Assembly: GCA_009692925.1 (NCBI GenBank)
Contig: SHYG01000018.1
Span: 1 to 36,271, forward strand
Length of the DNA: 36,271 nucleotides
Direction: 5' to 3'
Source of the DNA: Dehalococcoidia bacterium
GTDB taxonomy: Bacteria > Chloroflexota > Dehalococcoidia > Lucifugimonadales > UBA3495
The position numbers and the translations under genes are program-made. This document shows positions 21,957 through 29,110 of this stretch, piece by piece. The notes below the pieces were generated by a model. That model did not search any database, was not told the origin of the DNA, and saw only the letters and a program-made list of their open reading frames with translations. Every line of letters starts with the position of its first letter. Within the stretch, counting starts at the first letter, position 1.

Positions 21957-23189
21957 GTGGCGACGACCGTTGTAATGCCGCAGATGGGCTACGATATGCG
22001 GGAAGGCACCGTGGTGAAGTGGCGCAAGCGGGAGGGTGAGCCAGTGGCCCGTGGCGAGGTCATTGCGGACATCCAGACCGACAAGGCAACGGTGGAGTTT
22101 GAGGCCTACGCTGCCGGTATACTGCGCAAGATTGTGGCCCAGGAAGGAGTGCCCGTGCCCGTGGGCCAGCTCATTGCGGTAATCACCGCGCCCGATGAGC
22201 CGCTGCCTGCCAATCTCCCGTCTCCCGGCACTCCAGCGCCTGCCGCAGCGGCCGCGCCAACCTCCGCCGCTGCTGTATCTGCCCCTGTCGCGCCCCAGGC
22301 CGCCTCCGCCGGGGAAGTGCGCGCGTCGCCCATCGCCCGGCGCATTGCCCGGGAACGGGGCATTGATTTAACCACGGTTACCGGCACCGGCCCTGGGGGC
22401 CGCATCGTGGAAAAGGACGTGGAGGACTTCACTGCGGCCAGTTCTGCCGCGCCTCCACGGCAAGCTTCGGCAGCTGACCAGCCGGCGGCGGCCCCGATGC
22501 CAGTTGGCGCGCAACGAGTGGAGCTCTCCCGGATGCGCCAGGCCATCGCCCGGGTGACGGTGGACAGCAAGCGGGAGGCGCCCCACTTCTACGTCAGCGC
22601 CGACATCGACATGACCCGCGCTATGTCCCTGCGGCGAGACATCAACGAGCACCTGGCCGCCGAGCGCCGGGTCAGCGTCAACGACTTCATTATCAAGGCA
22701 TGCGCCATTGCCCTGGGGCGTCATGCCAAGTTCAACGCCTTCTTCCGCGGCGACCATCTGCAGATGAACGCCGATATCAACATCGGCATCGCCATCGCCC
22801 TGCCTGCGGGGCTCATGGTGCCGGGCATCAACGCCTGCCAGAGCAAATCCCTGGTGCAGATTGCCGACGCCTCGAAAGACCTGGTGGCCCGGGCCAACAG
22901 CGGCGCGTTGCGCAACGATGAGTATAGCAACACCACCTTTAGCATCAGCAACCTGGGGCCCTTCGACGTGGACAGCTTTGCCGCCATCATTTTCCCGCCC
23001 CACGCGGCGGTGCTGGCGGTGGGCCGAGTCAAGGAGCAGCCCGTGGTGCGCGAGGGGCAACTGGCGGTGGCGCAGATCATGAAGGCCACGCTGTCGGTGG
23101 ACCACCGGGTGGCCGACGGCGCGGAGGCGGCCCAGTTCCTGGTGGAGATCCGCAAGCTGCTGGAGACCCCCCTCAGCCTGCTGGCGTAG
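21957..23189 (+). CDS. pdhC: Dihydrolipoyl acyltransferase (E2) of the 2-oxoacid dehydrogenase
   Basis: A 410-residue E2. The lipoyl domain occupies residues 1-80 with the lipoyl-Lys at 43 (IQTDKATVEF). An Ala/Pro linker follows (about 85-120), then a peripheral-subunit-binding domain (RASPIARRIARERGIDLTTV, then GTGPGGRIVEKDV) and the catalytic domain with the active-site SVDHRVADGAEAAQF (DHRxxDG). It transfers the acyl group from lipoamide to CoA and forms the complex core. Start GTG at 21957 with AGGAGGAGA close upstream. It completes the E3-E1alpha-E1beta-E2 set, but hairpin repeats separate it from E1beta, so it may have its own promoter or suffer partial termination. Confidence 0.95.
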   Translation: MATTVVMPQMGYDMREGTVVKWRKREGEPVARGEVIADIQTDKATVEFEAYAAGILRKIVAQEGVPVPVGQLIAVITAPDEPLPANLPSPGTPAPAAAAAPTSAAAVSAPVAPQAASAGEVRASPIARRIARERGIDLTTVTGTGPGGRIVEKDVEDFTAASSAAPPRQASAADQPAAAPMPVGAQRVELSRMRQAIARVTVDSKREAPHFYVSADIDMTRAMSLRRDINEHLAAERRVSVNDFIIKACAIALGRHAKFNAFFRGDHLQMNADINIGIAIALPAGLMVPGINACQSKSLVQIADASKDLVARANSGALRNDEYSNTTFSISNLGPFDVDSFAAIIFPPHAAVLAVGRVKEQPVVREGQLAVAQIMKATLSVDHRVADGAEAAQFLVEIRKLLETPLSLLA

Positions 23190-23231
23190 GACCCTGCCTC
23201 TGTCCGACACGTCACGCCTAGCAGCGCAGTT

Positions 23232-23266
23232 GGGGCGGGTTTCAAACCCGCCCCTGCGTTTTTTGG
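23232..23266 (+). terminator. Rho-independent terminator after E2
   Basis: GGGGCGGGTTT-C-AAACCCGCCCC (23232-23254) forms an 11-bp stem. TGCG and six T residues follow at 23259-23264. This is the only hairpin in the window with a proper U-tract. Confidence 0.85.
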
Positions 23267-23306
23267 TACACTGGCGCCACCTTCTGCTGGAGGGCCCGCT
23301 GGCCAG

Positions 23307-24722
23307 ATGGCTGATACCGTGTCTGACACCTACAACCGCCGAGTCTATCCTCTGGATGCTCATGCGCTGACGGAAGAGCAGATTGCCGTGGCCTTCGCCA
23401 TGACCTCCCGCAGTCCTGAGTCTTTCGACGAAATCGCCCGCCAGGTCAGCCAGGAGAAGGCCGCCGGCTTCCACGAGCGCTGGGTCTTGGGCTACGGTCA
23501 CGCCTCCGTGGCGGAGCACGCAGTGGTGCATTTGGCGGTGGAGAACATCTCGCGCCTGGCTGCCGACACTTTAGAGGACAACCGGCTGGCCTCCTACACC
23601 GAGAAATCCTCCCGCTATCAAGTCCTGCCCTCCGACGGCTACCATGTCCCCCAGGAGTTGGCCGGCCAGCCGGTGCTGGGCCGAGTGTACCGCGCGGCCT
23701 GCCAGCGCCTCTTCCAGGTCTATCAGCACTGCCTGGAAGGCTGTCAGCAGTACCTGCGGAGCGTCACTCCCCAGGAAGCCGGGGAGCGGGAGAACGCCTA
23801 CCGGCTGCGGCTGCGGCGCATCGCCACCGATAGCTGCCGCGCCCTGCTTCCTGCCGCCACCTTGACCAACATTGGCGTCACGGCCAACGCCCGAGTGCTG
23901 GAGCACGCTATCACCAAGCTGCTGTCCTCGGAGCTGGTGGAGGAGCAGGATTTGGGGAAGGAGCTGAAGCGGGAGGCTCGCCGCATTACCCCCACCCTGA
24001 TCAAGTATGCGGAGCCCAACGCCTATTTGCGCCACGTGGCCCAGCAACAGTCAGAGATGGCTGGAGAATTAGCCGGGGAGAGTGGAGCTGCTGCTCTGCA
24101 ACCATCCGGCGGCAAGGTGCGCCTGGTGCATTGGGATGTCCAGGCGGAAGCCAGGGTGGTCACGGCGCTGCTGTATCGGGGGTCGCACCTTGGCTACGGG
24201 GAGCTTTGGGACCGAGTCCAGGCCATGGACGCGGCGCAGCGGCAGGATGTCATTGGTCGGTGCCTGTCGCAGCTAGGCCCCCACGACGCTCCGGTGCGGG
24301 AGTTGGAGATGGTGGATTACACCTTTGAGCTGATCCTGGACTACGGCGCCTACCGGGAGTTCAAGCGGCATCGGATGCAGTCGTATCTGGCCCAGCCACT
24401 GGCGGTGGTACACGGGTACTGCACTCCCGGCTTGTTGGCGGTAAGCGGGCTGCAGCGGGAGTTCGCGGCGGCGCTGGAGGAGGCAGAGGCGGCCTTCGCG
24501 CAAGTGCGGGAGTTCTCTCCCTCGGTGGCCCAGTACCTCGTCACCCACGCCCACTACCGGCGGGTGCTCACCAAGCTAAATCTAAGAGAGTGCTACCATC
24601 TGTTCAAGATGCGGGTCTCCAGCCAGGCCCACGAGTCCATTCGAGCCCCCATGTTTCAGGCCCTGGAGCTGGCGCGGCAGACCCACCCCAGCCTGTTCCA
24701 GCACCTCCACCTGCGTTCCTGA
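23307..24722 (+). CDS. Tandem-duplicated ThyX-like (flavin-dependent thymidylate synthase family) protein
   Basis: A 471-residue protein made of two ThyX-like halves. The N-terminal half has the substrate/FAD segment GYGHASVAEHAVVHLAVENI and NRLASYTEKSSRY (about 92-104), equivalent to RHRxxSYNExSxRY, but RHR has become DNR. The C-terminal half keeps FKRHRMQSYLAQPL (RHR at 354-356) but lacks the SxRY part; its end HLFKMRVSSQAHESIR (432-446) resembles the ThyX FxxLRxxxxAQxEIR. The signature motif is thus divided between the halves. Canonical ThyX is about 220-260 residues and makes dTMP as a homotetramer with sites at subunit interfaces. A pseudo-dimer could rebuild one site, or the protein may have another role. 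Start ATG at 23307; GGAGG is rather far (about 13 bases). Confidence 0.8.
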   Translation: MADTVSDTYNRRVYPLDAHALTEEQIAVAFAMTSRSPESFDEIARQVSQEKAAGFHERWVLGYGHASVAEHAVVHLAVENISRLAADTLEDNRLASYTEKSSRYQVLPSDGYHVPQELAGQPVLGRVYRAACQRLFQVYQHCLEGCQQYLRSVTPQEAGERENAYRLRLRRIATDSCRALLPAATLTNIGVTANARVLEHAITKLLSSELVEEQDLGKELKREARRITPTLIKYAEPNAYLRHVAQQQSEMAGELAGESGAAALQPSGGKVRLVHWDVQAEARVVTALLYRGSHLGYGELWDRVQAMDAAQRQDVIGRCLSQLGPHDAPVRELEMVDYTFELILDYGAYREFKRHRMQSYLAQPLAVVHGYCTPGLLAVSGLQREFAAALEEAEAAFAQVREFSPSVAQYLVTHAHYRRVLTKLNLRECYHLFKMRVSSQAHESIRAPMFQALELARQTHPSLFQHLHLRS

Positions 24723-24753
24723 GGCGCTGGCTTAACAGCCAAGCCGGGAACTC

Positions 24754-24832
24754 ACCGCTGAGCACGCAGAGACCGCTGAGATAGTAAGAAACCAATGGTA
24801 AGACTCTCTGCGTTCTCAGCGTGCTCTGCGGT
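24754..24832. repeat. Inverted repeat with 28-bp arms
   Basis: Left arm ACCGCTGAGCACGCAGAGA extending to 24781. The right arm (24805-24832) is its complement at 24 of 28 positions. Related CTCTGCG/CTGCGGT sequences occur at 12848-12890 and 28990-29100, so this is a dispersed family sitting at gene ends. Confidence 0.6.
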
Positions 24833-24849
24833 AATCGGCCAGGTTCTTG

Positions 24850-25002
24850 TCAAGGGTCGGAGCAGTCCCTGGTGTACCCGCAGTTGGTACAGCGGATCTT
24901 GCACTGGCGTTCCAGCATGGGAGCACCGCAGATGTCGCACACCGGCGCCGGGCGCCGTGGCGGGTTGTCCCGTGGCTTAGGGCTAGGCCGGGAAGGCTGC
25001 AA
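24850..25002 (-). CDS. Small zinc-ribbon protein (about 50 residues)
   Basis: A minus-strand frame ends in VCDICGAPMLERQCKIRCTN, then CGYTRDCSDP and TGA (24850-24852). CxxC and CxxC pairs with two further Cys give a compact zinc ribbon. The sequence PMLERxCKxRCxNCGYxRDCSD looks like a conserved short protein seen at the ends of bacterial genes of unknown function. The codons upstream are Pro/Arg-rich. Start is uncertain: TTG at 25002 with GGGGA upstream gives 50 residues; the GTG before CDIC would give 30. It lies between the ThyX-like gene and the cupredoxin remnant. Confidence 0.65.
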   Translation of the reverse strand: MQPSRPSPKPRDNPPRRPAPVCDICGAPMLERQCKIRCTNCGYTRDCSDP

Positions 25003-25108
25003 TTCGGTCCCCGCTGCATTTACTGAACTTGCCGCAGTCTACCATGCCCCAAGAGATAGGGCCAGTCAGCAAGGGATGTCCGAATGTCGAACGTCCACCA
25101 GACCGGAA

Positions 25109-25395
25109 TTAGCGCACCGTGACCGTGCCCGTCATCGAACTGTGTATCCGGCACCTGTAAGGGAATGTCCCGGCTTGGTTAAAGGTGAAAGTGAACTGGT
25201 TTCCCTGTTCTAGGTCTTCGCTGTCCCAGGCGCCGGCGAGGCCTCCGGGAGTTCCCGCGGTGGTGGTGTGACGCGCCGCGTCCCGGTTGGTCCAGACCAC
25301 CTTGGCGCCCACCGGTACGGTGAAACTCTCCAAGGCAAAATTGTTTATGTTGGATTCCCTGATCCCCGGAGCCGCGGCGGCTGCGCTTGCTGTCG
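25109..25395 (-). pseudogene. Cupredoxin domain missing its N-terminus and signal peptide
   Basis: The frame reads ATASAAAAPGIRESNINNFA, then LESFTVPVGAKVVWTNRD and AARHTTTAG, ending FPYRCRIHSSMTGTVTVR. This is a plastocyanin/azurin-like fold with type 1 copper ligands His (ARHTT), Cys, His and Met (CRIHSSM) all present. No ATG, GTG or signal sequence precedes it in frame; a TGA lies upstream and the sequence there belongs to a sigma-factor frame. A TTG inside (25331-25333) could start a 74-residue cytoplasmic product, but it would lack the first strand. I read it as the distal part of an exported cupredoxin left by a deletion. Confidence 0.7.
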
Positions 25396-25631
25396 CTGGC
25401 CGCCTTCAGCCAGATGTTCAGGAAGATGTCCTGGGTTGCTTCCTCCGCCAGGGCCGGCTGCCCCAGCATGAACCGGGCCAGGGAGTACACCGGCGTGGCG
25501 TACTTGGCGTAGAGGGCGGCCAGCGCATCTTCCTCCCCTCGGGCGGTGCGCTGCAACAGGTGATGGTCTTCAGGGTCCTGGCGGTCAGTCGCCACGACAC
25601 TCCGGGGCCTGGAAGCAGGAAGTCCATCCAT
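25385..25631 (-). pseudogene. ECF-type sigma factor, region 2 only
   Basis: From ATG at 25629-25631 the frame reads MDGLPASRPRSVVATDRQD, then DHHLLQRTARGEEDALAALY and ALAEEATQDIFLNIWLKAAS. This is sigma-70 region 2 (LlxrxaxGdexAlxxLyxxY... A-E-E-A-x-Q-D-I-F), the -10-recognising part. After WLKAAS (near 25395) similarity stops and the DNA continues as a cupredoxin gene in another frame. Region 4 is missing, so promoter selectivity would be lost. Continued translation gives a 150-residue hybrid of no recognisable fold. Sigma factor and cupredoxin genes may once have been neighbours (inference). Confidence 0.75.
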
Positions 25632-25679
25632 ATGATAATGATACGCTAAACATAGCTGATTGGATTGCCGGTCTTTCGG

Positions 25680-26522
25680 TCAGTTGCCCTGACCCAGCGC
25701 AGCTTGCAGCGCCTGCACCTGCCGGCGGATCAGGCCGGCATCCCCGGCCGCCGGGTCTAGCTGCAGATAACGCTGCAGGCACTCCAAGGCCAGGCGAGGT
25801 TGTTCCATCCGCAGGCGGCACCAGCCCAGCTCTTTGTAGGGGGACGGCGCGCCTGGGTTGGCCAGGGTCATCTGCTCCAATGTGGACGCCGCCCGGGGGT
25901 AATCCTGGCGCCCCAGGAAAATCTGCTTGAGATTGTTCAACATGCGAAAGATGATGTCCCGCTTGGCGTAGGGCGCCAGAAACTCATCTTGCCAAGGGAG
26001 GCTGGGGCCGAACATGTCTCCCAGCAGGCGGCGGCAGTCCCCCGCCGACAGCAGCTGGCCGCCGTGGAAGGGGTCCAGATACAGGCCCAGGGGAGTCACG
26101 TTTACCAAGAAGTGGCCGGGCAGGCCCACGCCTTGGCACGCCACACCCAGCCGGCGCGCCAGCTCCAGGTACAGCACCGACAGGGCGATGGGTATGCCAA
26201 CCTTGGTATCCAGCACCCGGTGCAGATAGCTGTTGTCCGGGTTGTAGTAGTCCGAGGGGTTGCCGCTGAAACCCAGGGTGTCAAAGAGGAGGTGGTGCAG
26301 CGCCCGTGCCAGGGCTTCCGGTTCGGCTGCCGGACCCGCCATCTCCCGCACCTGGGTAGCCAATGCGTCCAGCTGCGCCAGGTATTGCTGGGGGTCTAAG
26401 CTGGGGCAGGCATCTCCGGCCAGGTACAGCGCCGCCCGGTCCAGGCCCAACTGGGCTTCAGGCAGGCGCAACTCCTGGGCCAGCAACTCCCGGAAATCCC
26501 GCTGCTCTCCCCGGCTGCTCAC
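25680..26522 (-). CDS. SirB1/transglutaminase-like protein with TPR tail
   Basis: A 280-residue protein of the SirB1 (UPF0162) family. The transglutaminase-like core has NPSDYYNPDNSYLHRVLDT, GIPIALSVLYLELARRLGV and GVGLPGHFLV, including the conserved His. Residues about 190-275 form two or three TPR-like helices (YPRAASTLEQMTLANPGAPS; PRLALECLQRYLQLDP). The family is widespread but its biochemical role is not established. Cytoplasmic, no signal peptide. Upstream spacing to the MmgE/PrpD gene is only 33 bp on the same strand, so co-transcription is likely. Confidence 0.88.
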   Translation of the reverse strand: MSSRGEQRDFRELLAQELRLPEAQLGLDRAALYLAGDACPSLDPQQYLAQLDALATQVREMAGPAAEPEALARALHHLLFDTLGFSGNPSDYYNPDNSYLHRVLDTKVGIPIALSVLYLELARRLGVACQGVGLPGHFLVNVTPLGLYLDPFHGGQLLSAGDCRRLLGDMFGPSLPWQDEFLAPYAKRDIIFRMLNNLKQIFLGRQDYPRAASTLEQMTLANPGAPSPYKELGWCRLRMEQPRLALECLQRYLQLDPAAGDAGLIRRQVQALQAALGQGN

Positions 26523-26555
26523 GTCGGCCCTCCCGGTCCAGTCATACCCGTGGGG

Positions 26556-27947
26556 CTAGACTACCAGCGCGTCCAGCAGCTCTTCCAGGCTGGGCTGCTG
26601 CTCCAGGGACCACACCAACTCCAGCGCCCGGTCGCACTGGGCCTCGGCGAGCACGCTGGAGGCCAGGCGGCGGAACTTGGTGTCCACCTCGGCGTCAGCC
26701 AGGGGGTTGCGCCGGTTGCCCTTGGGGTAGGCGGTGGCGGCCACCAGCGGCTTCCCCGCTCGGGTGGTGACTTCAATGCGGCAGTTATACTCGGCGGGGT
26801 AGCGCTGGGTGAACTCCGGGTTCTCCTCAATGGTCATCTTGGCGATGAGGGGCCGCAGCGCCGGGTCGCCGATGCGCTGGGTGGTGAAGCTGGCCGGAGT
26901 CACCGCGCCGTCCTGGAGGGCCACCGCCACCAGGTAGGGAATGCTGTGGTCGGCGGTTTCCCGGGTCTTGGGGTCCCACTTCTCCGGCTCCTCGGCGGCG
27001 CTGCTGACGGCGGAGTGGTACGACTGGATGCGGATGGACGCGATCTCCGAGGGCGCCACCTGGGCCCGCAGCTCCAGGGCCAGGCCGATGGGCCCCTGGG
27101 TGTGAATTTGCGACGGGAAGAACTTGAAGGTGGTCTCCGCGATGCGGAACTCCTCCGCCGGGCCGTGCCCGCCCCGGCTGCCAGCCCGGTTTGATGAAGG
27201 AAAGGGCGCAATCTCCACCGGGTGTCCAACTGCCTGCTCCCAAAGGCCGAAGCGCCCGTCGAAGGGCTGGTAGGGTCCAGCCATCCCTTCCTGGGCCAGT
27301 TGGGCGGCGAAGATGCCCGCCCTGGTGGCGCTGGCGGCGGCACAACCCTTCCACATGGACAGCTCGCCCACGCGGGTGGCCCGCAGCGGCAGGTTGGGCA
27401 CCACGGACAGGGAGATGGCGTGGCCCATCTGCTCCTGGTTCAGACCCATAATCTTGCCGGCGGCGCAGGCCGCGCCGATGCCGCTGAACATGCCCTGGTC
27501 CCAGCCAAAATCGCCGCCCACCACCTGGTCGGACAGCCGACAGAACACCTCATAGGCCAGCACGATGGACGTGATCACTTCGCGGCCGTCGGCGCCCAGG
27601 GGATCGGCCAGCGCCAGGGTGGCGGCAATCATGTCGCTGGGATGTCCGCCGCCGGGGGAGAAGTAGGAGTCGTTGCAGTCCAGGTAGCGCACCATCACGC
27701 CGTTGGCAAACCCGGCCATGTCCGGCGCGGAGTAGTGCTCGGTGCCCAGAATGCGGGCCGGAAGGGAGCCGCCCACCATGCCGGCCATCCGGCGGGCAAT
27801 CTTTGCCGGCTCGGAGGTGAACCCGCCCATGGCGCAGCCCAGGGTGTCCGCCAGGGTGCGCTTGACCTGGTGCACCACCTGGGGGCTGAGGTCCTCATAG
27901 CTAAGCTGGCAGGCAAAGGAGCTTAACAGCTCAGTGGTCCGGTCCAT
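26556..27947 (-). CDS. MmgE/PrpD family protein (second copy)
   Basis: A 463-residue MmgE/PrpD-fold protein. Typical parts: an N-terminal helical domain with LSYEDLSPQVVHQVKRTLAD followed by TLGCAMGG, VMVRYLDCNDSY and GGHPSDMIAATLALAD around the active site, then the lid and alpha/beta domain (VTTRAGKPL; NPLADAEVDTKFRRLA). The family includes dehydratases, decarboxylases and epimerases of tricarboxylates and related acids. Clearly diverged from the copy at 6822-8222, so the substrate may differ. Start ATG at 27945-27947 with AGGAGG upstream. First gene of a probable pair with the SirB1 protein. Confidence 0.93.
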   Translation of the reverse strand: MDRTTELLSSFACQLSYEDLSPQVVHQVKRTLADTLGCAMGGFTSEPAKIARRMAGMVGGSLPARILGTEHYSAPDMAGFANGVMVRYLDCNDSYFSPGGGHPSDMIAATLALADPLGADGREVITSIVLAYEVFCRLSDQVVGGDFGWDQGMFSGIGAACAAGKIMGLNQEQMGHAISLSVVPNLPLRATRVGELSMWKGCAAASATRAGIFAAQLAQEGMAGPYQPFDGRFGLWEQAVGHPVEIAPFPSSNRAGSRGGHGPAEEFRIAETTFKFFPSQIHTQGPIGLALELRAQVAPSEIASIRIQSYHSAVSSAAEEPEKWDPKTRETADHSIPYLVAVALQDGAVTPASFTTQRIGDPALRPLIAKMTIEENPEFTQRYPAEYNCRIEVTTRAGKPLVAATAYPKGNRRNPLADAEVDTKFRRLASSVLAEAQCDRALELVWSLEQQPSLEELLDALVV

Positions 27948-27994
27948 GACTGCCTCCTAAGAACCCCAAACAAAATGCCCTAGTAGAGCTTTTC

Positions 27995-28105
27995 ACCCCC
28001 ACCTTAATCCTCCCCCGTCGAGGGGGAGGAGACCCGTCCCTTCCCCCATCAAGGGGGAAGGTTAGAGCCTGCCCTGAGCTTGCCGAAGGGATGGGGGTGG
28101 GTCTC
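27995..28105. repeat. Facing CCCCCACCTTAATCC-type hairpin repeats without a gene between them
   Basis: CACCTTAATCCTCCCCCG-TCGA-GGGGGAGGAGA, followed by CCCTTCCCCCATCAAGGGGGAAG and, further on, GGGATGGGGGTGGG. The first half matches the repeat right of the DUF559 gene (35958-35995) and the second half matches the one left of it (35582-35619). Together they form an inverted pair of about 110 bp. Confidence 0.65.
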
Positions 28106-28136
28106 GGTCAAAGCTCATTTTGTAAGGTGCCTAGAT

Positions 28137-28982
28137 CTACCGCAACACCGCTTCCGCCATGCGCTCCAGCTCCCGGCCCATCTCCCGCTCGTTGCGGCAG
28201 AACTCAGGGCGCACGATGACCCGGTTGGCGCCGGCGTTGATCAGGTCTTGACATAACTGGCGGTCGGGGTTCTGCCCAAATATCGAGATGCTCAGCGCCG
28301 CCGGGTCCCGGCCGCCTTCCGCCGCCAGGGTATCCAGAATGGCGCGGCTCTCCTCCACCTGTTTGGGAGTGACCCGGTTGGGCATCCAGCCGTCGGCCCA
28401 CGATGCCACCCGCTTCAGCACGTTCTTGGCCATGCCGCCCAGGATCACCGGCGGGTGGGGCTTCTGCACCGGCTTGGGGTAGGACTTCACCGGCGGGAAG
28501 TCGTAGTAGCGGCCGTGGAACTCAGCCTGCTCCTTGGTCCACAGCTCCTTCATCACCATCACCGACTCGCGCACCTGGCTCCAGCGGTGGTCAAAGTCGC
28601 CGCCCATGATCTCCGTCTCCTCCCGCAGCCAGCCCGCGCCAATGCCGAATAGGAACCGGCCGCCGCTGAAGTGGTCCAGCGTGGCAACCTCCTTGGCCAG
28701 AAGCAGGGGGTTGCGCTCCGGCACCAGGGTGATGCCGGTGGCCAGCTTGATCTTCTTGGTGACGCCGGAGGCCCGCGCCAGGGCGATGAAGGGGTCGGCA
28801 AAGTGAGAGTAGCTATCCGGGATGGGCCCGCCGGTAGCCGGGAAAGGGCTGTTGCTATGTACCGGGATTATGGGATGCTCCGCGTACCAGATGGACTCGA
28901 AGCCCAGCTCTTCCGCCTTCTTGGCGATGTAGGCCACGTCCACCGTGTAGGCGGGCAGGGGTACCGACGTGCCGATGTCCAT
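28137..28982 (-). CDS. LLM-class (luciferase-like) oxidoreductase, F420-dependent type
   Basis: A 281-residue TIM-barrel protein of the bacterial luciferase-like superfamily. Family marks: YIAKKAEELGFESIWYAEHP at strand 1-helix 1, IKLATGITLVPERNPLLLAK, EVATLDHFSGGRFLFGIGAG with the SGGR/GxGxGW signature, and HPPVILGG. The pattern is closest to F420-dependent subgroups annotated TIGR03619-like; cofactor (F420 or FMN) and substrate are inference. Start ATG at 28982 with GAGGAGGGCC upstream; 12 extra open codons lack a ribosome site. Single gene between repeat-containing spacers. Confidence 0.9.
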   Translation of the reverse strand: MDIGTSVPLPAYTVDVAYIAKKAEELGFESIWYAEHPIIPVHSNSPFPATGGPIPDSYSHFADPFIALARASGVTKKIKLATGITLVPERNPLLLAKEVATLDHFSGGRFLFGIGAGWLREETEIMGGDFDHRWSQVRESVMVMKELWTKEQAEFHGRYYDFPPVKSYPKPVQKPHPPVILGGMAKNVLKRVASWADGWMPNRVTPKQVEESRAILDTLAAEGGRDPAALSISIFGQNPDRQLCQDLINAGANRVIVRPEFCRNEREMGRELERMAEAVLR

Positions 28983-29110
28983 TTGGCCCTCCTCAGAACT
29001 TTTCCGCCAACTCACCACAGAGCGCCCTTACGGCGAAGCACCGAGACCGCTACGACGATAGGGAATCCACACCAGTCTCTCTGCGTTCACTGTGGTTATT
29101 GGACCGGTTT

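Noticed and set aside
26556-27947. Methylcitrate-cycle prpD
   Set aside because: No prpB or prpC homologue is near either MmgE/PrpD gene, and the family has several other activities.
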